From assembly GCA_020633075.1 (NCBI GenBank), contig JACKEI010000002.1:62001-126000 (forward strand): a stretch of DNA of 64,000 bases, given 5' to 3'. The position numbers and the translations under genes are program-made. How positions within the stretch are numbered: the first letter of the stretch is position 1; every line of letters begins with the position of its first letter. This document shows positions 56,940 to 64,000 of the stretch, one piece after another. The notes under the pieces were generated by a model. It saw nothing but the letters and a program-made list of their open reading frames with translations, was not told the origin of the DNA and searched no databases. Source of the stretch: Sandaracinaceae bacterium (GTDB taxonomy: Bacteria; Myxococcota_A; Polyangia; Polyangiales; Houyiibacteriaceae).

Positions 56940-59396
56940 ATGGACGAGGCCTGGAGTGAAGCCTGGGTGCGCGCGGAGGAGCCGCTGGAGCCTGCGCGCT
57001 GGACTGGGCTCGTGCGCGCGGAGGCGCTCCTGGTCGCAGGCCGCCTGAGTGAGGGCCTGCTCGCCCTCGAGGACGAGCGGGAGGCTGCCCGCGCGGCAGC
57101 CGAGCTCCGCGCCACCTGGCTGGTCCGCGTCGGAGCCGTCGACGAGGCGCGGGGCGTGGCGGCGGCCCTCGGCGCCGCCGGGCCCCCGCCCGCACGGCTG
57201 GCCGCCTTGGCCCAGGTCCGCGCCGCGCGTATCGCGGAGCGAGCCGGGGACGTGGACGCAGCGCTGCTCGCGCTCGAGCGCGGGTCCTCGCTGCTGCGGG
57301 CCGAGGGCGCGCCTTGGGCAGCGTTGCGTGTGGATGTGCTGGAGGCGGTGATGCGGCTCGCTCGGCGCCGGGACGCCGATGTCCTGCGGGCCGCAGCTGT
57401 GTGCCAGTCACTGCCAGAAGGTGCCGTGCGGCGCGCCCTGTACGCTTGGCACACCGCCGCCACGGGGGGCTCGGCGGCGGACATGATCGCCGCCGCCCTG
57501 GCGCTCCCCCAACGCATGCTCGGGGCCGAGCTGTTGGCGGCCGCCGTCATCGTGGCGCGCGACCACGAGGGGCGCGCGGCCCAGGAGCGCGCGCAGCAGC
57601 AGCTGGTCGGGCGCCTGGAGGAGCTCGGGCTCGCGCTCCCGGCGCGGCTACGGCCTGGTCTCTTCGACAGCCTCGGCCGTGGAGAAGGGCCGGCTCCACG
57701 CTCCCGCCTGCTCGCGGACCGCCCGAGCGGCGAGCGCGAGCGCCTCGCGCGCCTCTTTCAGACGCTGACCAGGCTTGCCCGCGAGACCGAGCTACCGCGT
57801 CTGCTCGAGAGGATCACGGACGGCGCGGTCGACCTCACCGGCGCGGAGCGAGGCTTCGTCCTGCTCACTCGCGATGCGGCGCTGACGCCGGAGGTCCAGC
57901 GCCGCGCGGGAGCTTCCCTGCTCGACGCGAGCGACGCGACCTTCAGCCGCAGCATCGCCCTGTCGGTGATCAAGGACGCGCGCCCCATCGTCACCGTGGA
58001 CGCTCGCAACGACCCGCGCCTCCACGAGTTCGAGAGCGTCCACCGGCTGGCGCTCACCAGCGTCGCGTGCGTGCCCATCCGGGGCCGTGAGGGCGTCTTG
58101 GGCGCGCTCTACCTCGAGCATCGGCTCCGCCGCGCGCGCTTCGACTCCGACGACCTGGACCTCTTGATGGCCTTCGCCGATCAGGCAGCCATCGCCCTCG
58201 AGGTGCATGGGGCTCTGCAGACGCTGGCCGCTCAGCGCGACCGCCTGCTCTCTCAGCGGGACGAGCTCGAGGCATCCCGGGCCGCCCTCGAAGATGCGCT
58301 CGGTCGTCGCGATGCCGAGCTCGCAGACACGCACCGCGCGCTCGAGAAGGCGCGTGACCCCGCCGTACACGGCTACGAGGCGCTTGGCATCGTCGGACGC
58401 AGCGCGGCGCTGACCGACGCTCTCGCGCGCGTCGATCGGGTGCGCGACATCGACCTGCCGGTGGTCTTCCGGGGCGAGAGCGGCACTGGCAAAGAGCTGT
58501 TCGCGCGGGCCCTGCACGCGAGCGGTCGTCGCCGCGCCGGGCCCTTCGTGGCCGTGAGCTGCGGCGCCCTGTCCGAGACACTCCTCGAGAGCGAGCTGTT
58601 CGGTCACGTCCGGGGAGCGTTCACTGGCGCGGAGCGCGCTCGCGACGGCGTGTTCGTCCGCGCGCGCGGTGGCACTCTCTTTCTCGACGGGCTCGAGGAC
58701 ATGCCCAGCAAGATGCAGCTGGACCTGCTGCGCGTCCTGCAGGAGCGGCGCGTGCGTCCGCTCGGGAGCGACGACGACATCGCCATCGACGTGCGCATCC
58801 TTGGGGCGACGCGCCGCCCGCTCGCCGAGTGCGTCGCGGAGGGGACGTTTCGCGAAGACCTGCTGTACAGACTGCAGGTGGTCGAGGTGGTGCTGCCACC
58901 GCTGCGCGACAGGCTCACGGACCTGCCGTTGCTCGTGGCGCACTGGCTCGGGCAGCACGGGGGCGAGCGCGGCAGGGCGCGGCTCCGCGTCACGCCACAG
59001 GCGCTCGCGCGACTCGCCCAGTCGGGACTGCCGGGCAACGTTCGTCAGCTCGAGCACCTGCTGACCAGCGCCAGCGTTCTCACGGACGGGCCCACCCTGG
59101 ACGCCGCGCTCTTCGATCAGCTGCTCTCCTCCGTGGGGGGCGCGCCCGTGCTCAGCCCGGCCACGTCGGAGCACCTCCCGCCGGAGCTCTCTCAGCTGAC
59201 GACAGACGACGCGCGCGTACCGTCGGAGGTGCCGCCCCCGGTCCCCACGAACGAGGCCGACTGGAAGGCGCTGGAGCGCCAGCGCATCTTGGTCGCCCTC
59301 GAGGCCACGGGCTGGAACCGCGCGCGCGCCGCCGCGGAGCTGGGGATGCCGCGCAGGACGTTCTACCGACGTCTGAACGAGCATGGCATCCTCTGA
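56940..59396 (+). CDS. NtrC-like GAF/AAA+/Fis regulator with altered Walker B
   Basis: The protein has 818 residues. It begins with a helical, TPR-like region (1-270), followed by a GAF domain (about 285-440), a coiled coil, the AAA+ domain (about 480-725) and a Fis HTH (EATGWNRARAAAELGMPRRT). Walker A is intact (GESGTGKE, 512-519) and the sigma-54 loop is intact (GAFTGA, 559-564). In Walker B the Asp is kept (Asp583), but the usual Glu is Gly584 (LFLDGLEDMP). That Glu activates water for ATP hydrolysis in PspF/NtrC, so turnover may be slow or absent. It is divergent from the Lnt-like gene. An ATG at 56904 is less likely because it lies in the palindrome. Confidence 0.87.
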   Translation: MDEAWSEAWVRAEEPLEPARWTGLVRAEALLVAGRLSEGLLALEDEREAARAAAELRATWLVRVGAVDEARGVAAALGAAGPPPARLAALAQVRAARIAERAGDVDAALLALERGSSLLRAEGAPWAALRVDVLEAVMRLARRRDADVLRAAAVCQSLPEGAVRRALYAWHTAATGGSAADMIAAALALPQRMLGAELLAAAVIVARDHEGRAAQERAQQQLVGRLEELGLALPARLRPGLFDSLGRGEGPAPRSRLLADRPSGERERLARLFQTLTRLARETELPRLLERITDGAVDLTGAERGFVLLTRDAALTPEVQRRAGASLLDASDATFSRSIALSVIKDARPIVTVDARNDPRLHEFESVHRLALTSVACVPIRGREGVLGALYLEHRLRRARFDSDDLDLLMAFADQAAIALEVHGALQTLAAQRDRLLSQRDELEASRAALEDALGRRDAELADTHRALEKARDPAVHGYEALGIVGRSAALTDALARVDRVRDIDLPVVFRGESGTGKELFARALHASGRRRAGPFVAVSCGALSETLLESELFGHVRGAFTGAERARDGVFVRARGGTLFLDGLEDMPSKMQLDLLRVLQERRVRPLGSDDDIAIDVRILGATRRPLAECVAEGTFREDLLYRLQVVEVVLPPLRDRLTDLPLLVAHWLGQHGGERGRARLRVTPQALARLAQSGLPGNVRQLEHLLTSASVLTDGPTLDAALFDQLLSSVGGAPVLSPATSEHLPPELSQLTTDDARVPSEVPPPVPTNEADWKALERQRILVALEATGWNRARAAAELGMPRRTFYRRLNEHGIL

Positions 59397-59399
59397 GCC

Positions 59400-59621
59400 A
59401 TGGCACTCCCTCTGCGCTTCGTCCTCCTCGTCAGCGCTCTGCCGCTGCTCCTGGCGCTCGGCTGCGCGCAGGACCTGCGCGTCCCCGACCCACCCGCAGG
59501 CGAGCCGTGTGAGACGCTGGATGACTGCGCGCCCAGCGACACTCCGGTCTGCGGCAGCCTGCGCGCGTGCGTGGACGGCGTCTGCGAGGCGACGCCGACT
59601 CTCTATCGCCCCTGCCCGTGA
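59400..59621 (+). CDS. Small Cys-rich lipoprotein
   Basis: The 73-residue protein starts 3 bp after the NtrC-like stop. Signal ends LALGCAQD. The mature part is about 50 residues with Cys in a pattern (GEPCETLDDCAPSDTPVCG, CVDGVCEATP) like the small disulfide-knotted modules seen in other lipoproteins here, for example at 46203. No function is known. Close spacing suggests co-transcription with the regulator. Confidence 0.65.
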   Translation: MALPLRFVLLVSALPLLLALGCAQDLRVPDPPAGEPCETLDDCAPSDTPVCGSLRACVDGVCEATPTLYRPCP

Positions 59622-59631
59622 CGCTGGCGTG

Positions 59632-60630
59632 TCAGTCCGGCTCGGAGGCGTCTGCCGCGCTGTCGCCCTCTTCGTCGCCCGCCGCCCCCGCTGCGCCGCC
59701 CCCGCGCCGTCGGTACTGAGGGGCCTCCCCGGAGCGTGAGTAGTCCACCCAGTAGGCCGAGCTCTGGCGGGTGTCCAGGTGCACGAACGTGCTGTTCGGG
59801 TAGTAGCCGACGCCCGTGTCCGGGAGCTGCCGGCAGTAGTCGCGCACCTCCGTGTTGCTGACTCTGTCCATGCGGAAGTCCACCGCCTGGCCGCGCGTGT
59901 GCCGGCTGGACTCTCGCGTGTAGCCACCCGCTCCACGGAACCCGCTGATGATGTAGAGCTTGCGACCGCCGAAGTGGTCGCTGACCTGGACCAACAAGCG
60001 CATCAGGCGTTCGTCCACCTCGTGAGTGGCGTCCGAGCCCCGCTCGCGCATCAAGCGTGACAGCTGTGTGCGGGCCGCACGGCGCGGGCGCCCACGGCTG
60101 TCCAGCACCCGAATACGGAGCGTCTCACGGCTCGAGAAACGGAAGAACGTGACAACCCCTGGGTTGCGCGGGCGCCCGTACTGTTGGCGCGCGGCCGCCG
60201 TGTTCTCGTGGCCCGGCAATACCAGGCGCTGGCCCGGCTGCAACATGGTATCGACCTCGATGCGGTTGGCGCGCGCCAGCTGCTCGGACGTGACGTTGTT
60301 CTCGCGGGCGACCTGCGAGAGCGTCTGGCCGACCGCGACGTACGCGACCCCCTCCTCCGGGACGACCAGCACCTGTCCAACCATGAGACGGGCGGTGGTC
60401 CGGAGGCGGTTCGCGCCTGCCAGGTTGGACAACGACACGTGGTGGCGACGCGCTATCGCGGCGAGCGTCTGGCCCGCGCGCACCCGGTGCTGTCGTTGGG
60501 CGGACGCGACCGGCAGGAGCAACGCGAGCCCGAGGAGCACGGAGGACACTACCAGCCACAGCTTGGGCGGGGCACCCGTCCGTACGAGGGGGCGGTCGCG
60601 GGGAGGGGTCTCGGTCGGTTCCTGAGGCAC
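59632..60630 (-). CDS. LysM and M15/DUF882-type murein peptidase
   Basis: The protein has 332 residues. An N-terminal hydrophobic signal/anchor (LWLVVSSVLLGLALLLP) is followed by two LysM modules at about 47-90 and 94-140 (HRVRAGQTLAAIARRHHVSL, VAVGQTLSQVARENNVT). A DUF882/M15-like zinc domain follows: ISGFRGAGGYTRESSRHTRG, QAVDFRM and STFVHLDTR, which supply His-Asp-His ligands. LysM binds peptidoglycan, so it likely cleaves or trims murein stems. A low-complexity Gly/Glu/Asp tail ends it. It is divergent from the pilus region. Confidence 0.88.
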   Translation of the reverse strand: MPQEPTETPPRDRPLVRTGAPPKLWLVVSSVLLGLALLLPVASAQRQHRVRAGQTLAAIARRHHVSLSNLAGANRLRTTARLMVGQVLVVPEEGVAYVAVGQTLSQVARENNVTSEQLARANRIEVDTMLQPGQRLVLPGHENTAAARQQYGRPRNPGVVTFFRFSSRETLRIRVLDSRGRPRRAARTQLSRLMRERGSDATHEVDERLMRLLVQVSDHFGGRKLYIISGFRGAGGYTRESSRHTRGQAVDFRMDRVSNTEVRDYCRQLPDTGVGYYPNSTFVHLDTRQSSAYWVDYSRSGEAPQYRRRGGGAAGAAGDEEGDSAADASEPD

Positions 60631-60871
60631 AGGCTAAGGGTCTAACGCGTCGGAGCGGGAGGGGCAACCGACCGGCGGCGGGCGCCCGTCGGCGACAGGA
60701 CTTGTGCGTTTTTTTGCCCTAGATGTTCGGGGGTGCGAGCATGGCCTCAGTCTGTTCGTTCATTGACATCCGAAAGATGAGCACGAAGCGTCTCGCTGCT
60801 GCGGAAACGATCGTGACCCCAACGATCTGCTCGCAGCCCCCATCGGGGCATCGGGCAAGCTCACCCCTCAG

Positions 60872-60892
60872 TTACCTATAAATTATGGGTAA
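60872..60892. promoter_or_regulatory. 21-bp near-perfect AT-rich palindrome
   Basis: The arms TTACC...GGTAA and the inner ATAA...TTAT match, with one mismatched pair (T/G) out of ten; the centre is A60882. It lies 100 bp upstream of the HTH gene that leads the pil operon. It has the size and symmetry of an operator for a dimeric HTH protein. Confidence 0.6.
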
Positions 60893-60915
60893 ATGATGCT
60901 AACTTGCTTGACGAT

Positions 60916-60934
60916 GCTAGGTTTCACACCTAGC
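60916..60934. promoter_or_regulatory. Palindrome GCTAGGT-N5-ACCTAGC
   Basis: Perfect 7-bp arms around TTCAC, 24 bp after the end of the AT-rich palindrome and 57 bp before the HTH start. It follows a TTGACG. It could be an operator or the start of the leader RNA. Confidence 0.55.
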
Positions 60935-60991
60935 GTGGCTTGTGAATCGGCCCAGGGTGGTTCACACCGCTGCTAGATATCTGCCCGAGCC

Positions 60992-61507
60992 ATGATGGAC
61001 GACGACGAAAACCAGGAGGCCACATTTCCTGCCGAAACATCGGCAGGTTCCTCTGGAGTTTCGTCGGATCCCTCACGGGAAGCCGCACCCAAAGCGGCTG
61101 ACGTCGCAGCCTCTCCGCCAGCCATCGCGGCTGCCGGGGCAAGCGGTCGTCGGCCGGGCCCAGCGCCAGTGTCGCAGACCCCAGCGGTCTCGGCGAAGGC
61201 ACCGGAGAAGCTGTTGGAGGCAAGGGTAGACAAGGTCGAGAGGGCCGAAAGGCCCGAAAAGACCGAGCGGGCGGAGAAGAAGCGGACAAAGACCTCGGGG
61301 GGCAGCAAGCCCAACATGGTTCGACGGATCCGGATCGAAAGGATGATGTCCAAGGCAGAGCTGGCGCGCAGTGCAAATCTCTCGGTGTTAACGATCGATC
61401 GTGTTGAAAAAGGCTTCGGGTGCCGCGTGGATACCAAGCGGAAGATCCTCGAAGCTCTAGGCCTCAGCCTCGCGGATCGAGTTCGAGTATTCGGCGAGGA
61501 GGAGTGA
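60992..61507 (+). CDS. XRE-type HTH protein preceding pilM
   Basis: The protein has 171 residues. The first about 100 are acidic/Ala-Pro-rich and then Lys/Glu-rich (EKLLEARVDKVERAERP, EKTERAEKKRTK), presumably disordered or coiled coil. A C-terminal XRE-like helix-turn-helix follows: MVRRIRIERMMSKAELARSA, NLSVLTIDRVEKGFG and KRKILEALGLSLADRV. It has no membrane span, so it is not RodZ-like. It lies 9 bp upstream of pilM and follows two palindromes, suggesting that it controls the pil genes, its own gene included. Ribosome site weak; ATG 60995 also possible. Confidence 0.75.
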   Translation: MMDDDENQEATFPAETSAGSSGVSSDPSREAAPKAADVAASPPAIAAAGASGRRPGPAPVSQTPAVSAKAPEKLLEARVDKVERAERPEKTERAEKKRTKTSGGSKPNMVRRIRIERMMSKAELARSANLSVLTIDRVEKGFGCRVDTKRKILEALGLSLADRVRVFGEEE

Positions 61508-61516
61508 TGCGGGTCG

Positions 61517-62575
61517 ATGGCATCGGAAGGCAAGAACCTAGTTGGCGTGGACATTGGTTCCGCGGCGATCAAGGTCTGTGAAATCAAGGAGGCCGGAAAG
61601 GGCCCCCGTCAGCTCGTGCGCTTCGGCTTCCATCCGCTCCCCGCGGACACGATCGTCGACGGACACATCATCAACTCCGGCGCCGTCGTCGAGGGGCTCG
61701 AGAAGCTCTTCCACGGTTCGAAGTCTCGCAAGGTAGCGCTCCGCGCTAGCGGCCACAGCGTGATCATCAAGAAGATCGCGATGCCGCTCATGACCCCTGC
61801 GGAGCTCGCGGAGCAGATCAAGTGGGAGGCGGAACAACACATCCCCTTCGACTTGGCCGAGGTGACGCTGGATTACCAGACCCTCACCCGCCGCGAAGAC
61901 CAGGGCCAGATGGACGTGCTCTTGGTTGCCGCCAAGAAGGAGGAGATCAACGACCTCTACAACTTGGCCATCGAAGCCAGGCTGCAGCCCGTCGTCGTCG
62001 ACCTTGACGCGTTCACCGTGCAGAACGTCTACGAAGCGGCGTATGGGGCTCCGCCGCCGGCGGAGACCATCGTCCTCATTCACGTCGGCGCCTCGCTCAC
62101 GACGGTGAACATCCTCGCCGACGGGACCACAGCGTTCACCCGCGACATCGCCAACGGCGGGAACGCCATCACGGAGGAGATTCAGCGACAGCTGGGCATC
62201 AGCCGCGAAGAGGCGGAGGCCTACAAGTGCGGTGGCGATGGACGCGGGATCGTGCCCCAGGAGGTCCCGACGATCATCAATCAGTCCGTCGAGCAGCTGG
62301 CCGGCGAGATCCAGCGGTCGTTGGACTTCTACCTGGCGACCAGCGGTGATCGGGAGATCACCAACATCTTCTGCTCGGGCGGAACCGCGAACATCCGCGC
62401 GCTGCTGGACGCGCTGGCGCGCCGCTCCCGCGCCCGCGTCGCGCTGCTGGACCCGCTCTTGGTGGCCCAACCGGGCGGCAAGCTCATCGACCCGGTGGCG
62501 TTGCAGGGGCGCACGGCGCAGGCGGTCGTCGCCATGGGGCTCGCGCTGCGCAAGGAACGGGAGCGCTCGTCATGA
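61517..62575 (+). CDS. pilM: Type IV pilus assembly protein PilM
   Basis: The protein has 352 residues and an actin-like fold: LVGVDIGSAAIKVCEIKEAG, the loop VALRASGHSVIIKKIAMP, IKWEAEQHIPFDLAEV, VVVDLDAFTVQNVYEA, FTRDIANGGNAITEEIQRQL and FCSGGTANIRALLDAL. PilM binds the N-terminus of PilN on the cytoplasmic side and forms the inner-membrane alignment complex with PilN, PilO and PilP, which links the pilus motor to the PilQ secretin. It overlaps pilN by 4 bp (ATGA). Confidence 0.95.
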   Translation: MASEGKNLVGVDIGSAAIKVCEIKEAGKGPRQLVRFGFHPLPADTIVDGHIINSGAVVEGLEKLFHGSKSRKVALRASGHSVIIKKIAMPLMTPAELAEQIKWEAEQHIPFDLAEVTLDYQTLTRREDQGQMDVLLVAAKKEEINDLYNLAIEARLQPVVVDLDAFTVQNVYEAAYGAPPPAETIVLIHVGASLTTVNILADGTTAFTRDIANGGNAITEEIQRQLGISREEAEAYKCGGDGRGIVPQEVPTIINQSVEQLAGEIQRSLDFYLATSGDREITNIFCSGGTANIRALLDALARRSRARVALLDPLLVAQPGGKLIDPVALQGRTAQAVVAMGLALRKERERSS

Positions 62576-63213
62576 TTCGTATCAACCTCCTCCCGAAGAC
62601 CAAGAAGCAGGCCCAGGCGCAGTCCTCTGGCGGCGGGCCGCTCTGGGCGGGCATCTACCTGCTGGCCGCGTTCGTCTGGGGGATCGGGCTGGCGCTGCTC
62701 TTCTTCCAGAAGCAGGGTGAGCTAGAGGGAATCCAACGCAACAACCGCCAGCTCGACGTGGAGATCGCGGACCTGCAGCAGCGCACCTCGCGCCTGGAGG
62801 AGCTGCAGGCCCAGCTGGCTCGCAGCCGCGGTCTCGAAGAAGTGGTCGCCGAGCTGAACCGAGCCCGCACGGGGCCGCTGCGCGTGATGATGGAGCTGTC
62901 TCAGGTGCTCAGCGTTCCCGGCGGACCGACGATCGACGCCGAGGCCCTCGAGCGTCAACGCCAGATCAACCCGTACGCCGGCTTCCGCGAAGGCTGGGAC
63001 GTGCGGCGGCTCTGGCTGACGCAGTTCTCCGAGGAAAACCGAGAGTGTCGGATTCATGGCGAGGCACGCACCAACGAAGACGTCGCCGAGTTCTTGCGCA
63101 GACTGTCTCTCTCGGAGCTCTTCACCGAGGTCGTGCTCACGCGAACGCAGGGTGCCGAATCCAGGTCGGACGATGTCATCAGGTTCGAATTGAATTGCCG
63201 GGTGAGGTACTGA
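62572..63213 (+). CDS. pilN: Type IV pilus assembly protein PilN
   Basis: The protein has 213 residues. It begins with MIRINLLPKTKK, the conserved PilM-binding INLLP motif, then one membrane helix (WAGIYLLAAFVWGIGLALLF), a coiled coil (QLDVEIADLQQRTSRLEELQ) and a periplasmic alpha/beta domain. It pairs with PilO. The ATG overlaps the pilM stop; pilO starts 1 bp after its stop. Confidence 0.94.
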   Translation: MIRINLLPKTKKQAQAQSSGGGPLWAGIYLLAAFVWGIGLALLFFQKQGELEGIQRNNRQLDVEIADLQQRTSRLEELQAQLARSRGLEEVVAELNRARTGPLRVMMELSQVLSVPGGPTIDAEALERQRQINPYAGFREGWDVRRLWLTQFSEENRECRIHGEARTNEDVAEFLRRLSLSELFTEVVLTRTQGAESRSDDVIRFELNCRVRY

Positions 63214-63214
63214 G

Positions 63215-63826
63215 ATGGCAACCGCAAAACAGAGCGCATCGTTCGCGAATGTGCCGATGGCTGGCAAGATCGGGATCCTGTTCGCCATCCTCGGGCTCGT
63301 CTCGGCTCTCTACTTCTTCGTCTTGCACCAGCCGATCAGCGACGAGATCGACGCGGCGAACCGTGCGCATACCCAGAAGACGCAGGAGCGTGACACAGCC
63401 CTCCGGCGTCAGCAGGAATTCGTCCAGATCCAGCAGGAACTCGCGGCTCGCGAGGCGGTCGATATCCGTAGCCGTCGCGTGCTGCCAGCCCAGGCCGAGA
63501 TGGCGGCCTTCCTAGAGGAGATCAACCGGGCGACCGAGCTGTGCGGCATTCGGATGGTCCACGTCGAACCCGGCGTAGAGGAGCCAGGAGAGTTCTACAC
63601 CAGCATCCCGGTGTCACTTCGCTTGACCGGCACACACCACCAGCTCGCGCGCTTCTTCCACAGCGTTTCGCGTCTGGATCGCGCCGTGAGCATGGAGAAC
63701 ATCTCGCTGAATCACACTGACGCTGATTCGCAGAATCTCACCATCGCCGTGCGAGCGATTACCTACAAACGACCTGAAGCCGAAGAGGCGCCCGGCGGCG
63801 CACCTCCGGCGGGAGCCGGGACATGA
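63215..63826 (+). CDS. pilO: Type IV pilus assembly protein PilO
   Basis: The protein has 203 residues. An N-terminal membrane helix (GKIGILFAILGLVSALYFFV) is followed by a coiled coil (AANRAHTQKTQERDTALRRQ, QEFVQIQQELAAREAV) and a ferredoxin-like periplasmic domain with ISLNHTDADSQNLTIAVRAI. PilO heterodimerises with PilN. It ends with an Ala/Gly/Pro tail, and its stop overlaps the pilP ATG (ATGA). Confidence 0.94.
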   Translation: MATAKQSASFANVPMAGKIGILFAILGLVSALYFFVLHQPISDEIDAANRAHTQKTQERDTALRRQQEFVQIQQELAAREAVDIRSRRVLPAQAEMAAFLEEINRATELCGIRMVHVEPGVEEPGEFYTSIPVSLRLTGTHHQLARFFHSVSRLDRAVSMENISLNHTDADSQNLTIAVRAITYKRPEAEEAPGGAPPAGAGT

Positions 63827-64000
63827 GCAGCGCGACCTACCGTGGCTCGCTGACCGTGGGAGCCCTCATCGCCAGTGTGTTGCTGAGCGCCGCTGGCTGC
63901 GACGACCCCATTCAAGCCGGCGCCGGGCGTCCAACTCCGGCTCCGGGCGTCGCCGTGCCCAACCCCGGTGCCGCACCTCCTCCGCCCGCCGGGGAGCCCG
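63823..64000 (+). CDS. pilP: Type IV pilus lipoprotein PilP, cut at window end
   Basis: The open frame of 59 residues starts MSSATYRGSLTVGALIASVL and has a signal ending SAAGCDDP, followed by a Pro/Ala-rich linker (AGAGRPTPAPGVAVPNPGAA) to the window edge. Position after pilO, lipobox and Pro linker match PilP, the lipoprotein that joins PilN/O to PilQ. The beta-sandwich domain is outside the window. Confidence rests on context. Confidence 0.85.
   Translation, partial: MSSATYRGSLTVGALIASVLLSAAGCDDPIQAGAGRPTPAPGVAVPNPGAAPPPPAGEP

Larger units (their letters stand above)
60631..60991. other. 361-bp intergenic region before HTH-pil operon
   Basis: No gene is evident. It is AT-richer than its surroundings at 60860-60930. 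A GC-rich CCGAC/GTCGG hairpin (60668-60692) with a T-run (60709-60715) lies at the start of the gap. Two palindromes at 60872-60892 and 60916-60934 and the direct repeat GATGCTA (60895 and 60913) lie near the end. TTGACG at 60908-60913 may be a -35. The region probably holds promoters for the LysM gene and the HTH-pil genes. Confidence 0.6.

Noticed and set aside
60668..60715. GC-rich hairpin followed by seven T as an intrinsic terminator
   Set aside because: No gene ends there on the plus strand and the T-run is 16 bp from the stem; kept only as a note in the intergenic entry.
61538..62470. 310-codon frame antisense to pilM
   Set aside because: PilM is unmistakable on the plus strand; the antisense product has no recognisable domain.
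1..64000. tRNA/rRNA genes, CRISPR arrays, insertion sequences or prophage
   Set aside because: No cloverleaf-like arms with T-loop consensus, no regular direct-repeat arrays, and no transposase, integrase or phage structural genes were seen.

Overview
The window is GC-rich, densely coding DNA from a Gram-negative bacterium. The most likely source is a member of the Myxococcota, probably a Polyangia/Sandaracinus-like lineage. This is inferred from the many lipoproteins with lipobox signals, a Ser/Thr kinase with a DUF2378-like tail, PATAN/DUF4388 and MshEN signalling proteins, a MYXO-CTERM-like C-terminus, many Fis/NtrC-type regulators and a pilMNOP cluster. No tRNA, rRNA, CRISPR array, IS element or prophage was seen.

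Layout. 1-6533 (minus): five overlapping genes that alternate exported lamin-tail-domain (LTD) proteins with staphylococcal-nuclease-like proteins and end in an exported helix-hairpin-helix protein cut by the window edge. This is the best candidate for an undescribed system, plausibly extracellular DNA binding and degradation at the cell surface. 6636-8291: exported alkaline-phosphatase-superfamily enzyme. 8307-9829 (minus): hisA of the eukaryotic (HIS6) type with a GntR/FCD regulator. Tandem TGTG-N3-CACA sites separate the regulator from a divergent unknown gene and two MDR oxidoreductases (9972-12842). 12948-14444: DUF2330 protein with a sorting-tag-like C-terminus. 14580-17456: PIN-like, ABHD18-like hydrolase and HEAT lipoprotein genes. 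17566-18909: pabB.

19084-31698 is mostly housekeeping and envelope: a polytopic membrane protein, small lipoproteins, DUF465, an SDR of 3-beta-HSD type, a Sel1 lipoprotein, lolA, two glycosyltransferases, a GspC-like PDZ lipoprotein, an acyl-CoA synthetase, a DUF368 (PopT-type) transporter and UbiB; fxsA follows at 31705-32274. 32321-46113 holds a large PATAN/REC-like protein with a collagen-like linker, a tandem FKBP lipoprotein, ettA, hrpB, an MshEN-GAF-HEAT protein and a Ser/Thr kinase.

46203-60630 is a regulation and envelope segment: a membrane-bound NtrC-like protein that has lost its ATPase motifs, an ECF sigma/anti-sigma/lipoprotein operon divergent from a VWA lipoprotein, a PP2C phosphatase, an LD-carboxypeptidase overlapping an Lnt-like protein that lacks the three catalytic residues, a second NtrC-like protein with an altered Walker B, and a LysM/M15 peptidase. 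A 360-bp AT-richer gap with palindromes (60631-60991) precedes an HTH protein and the type IV pilus genes pilM, pilN, pilO and pilP (cut by the window end).
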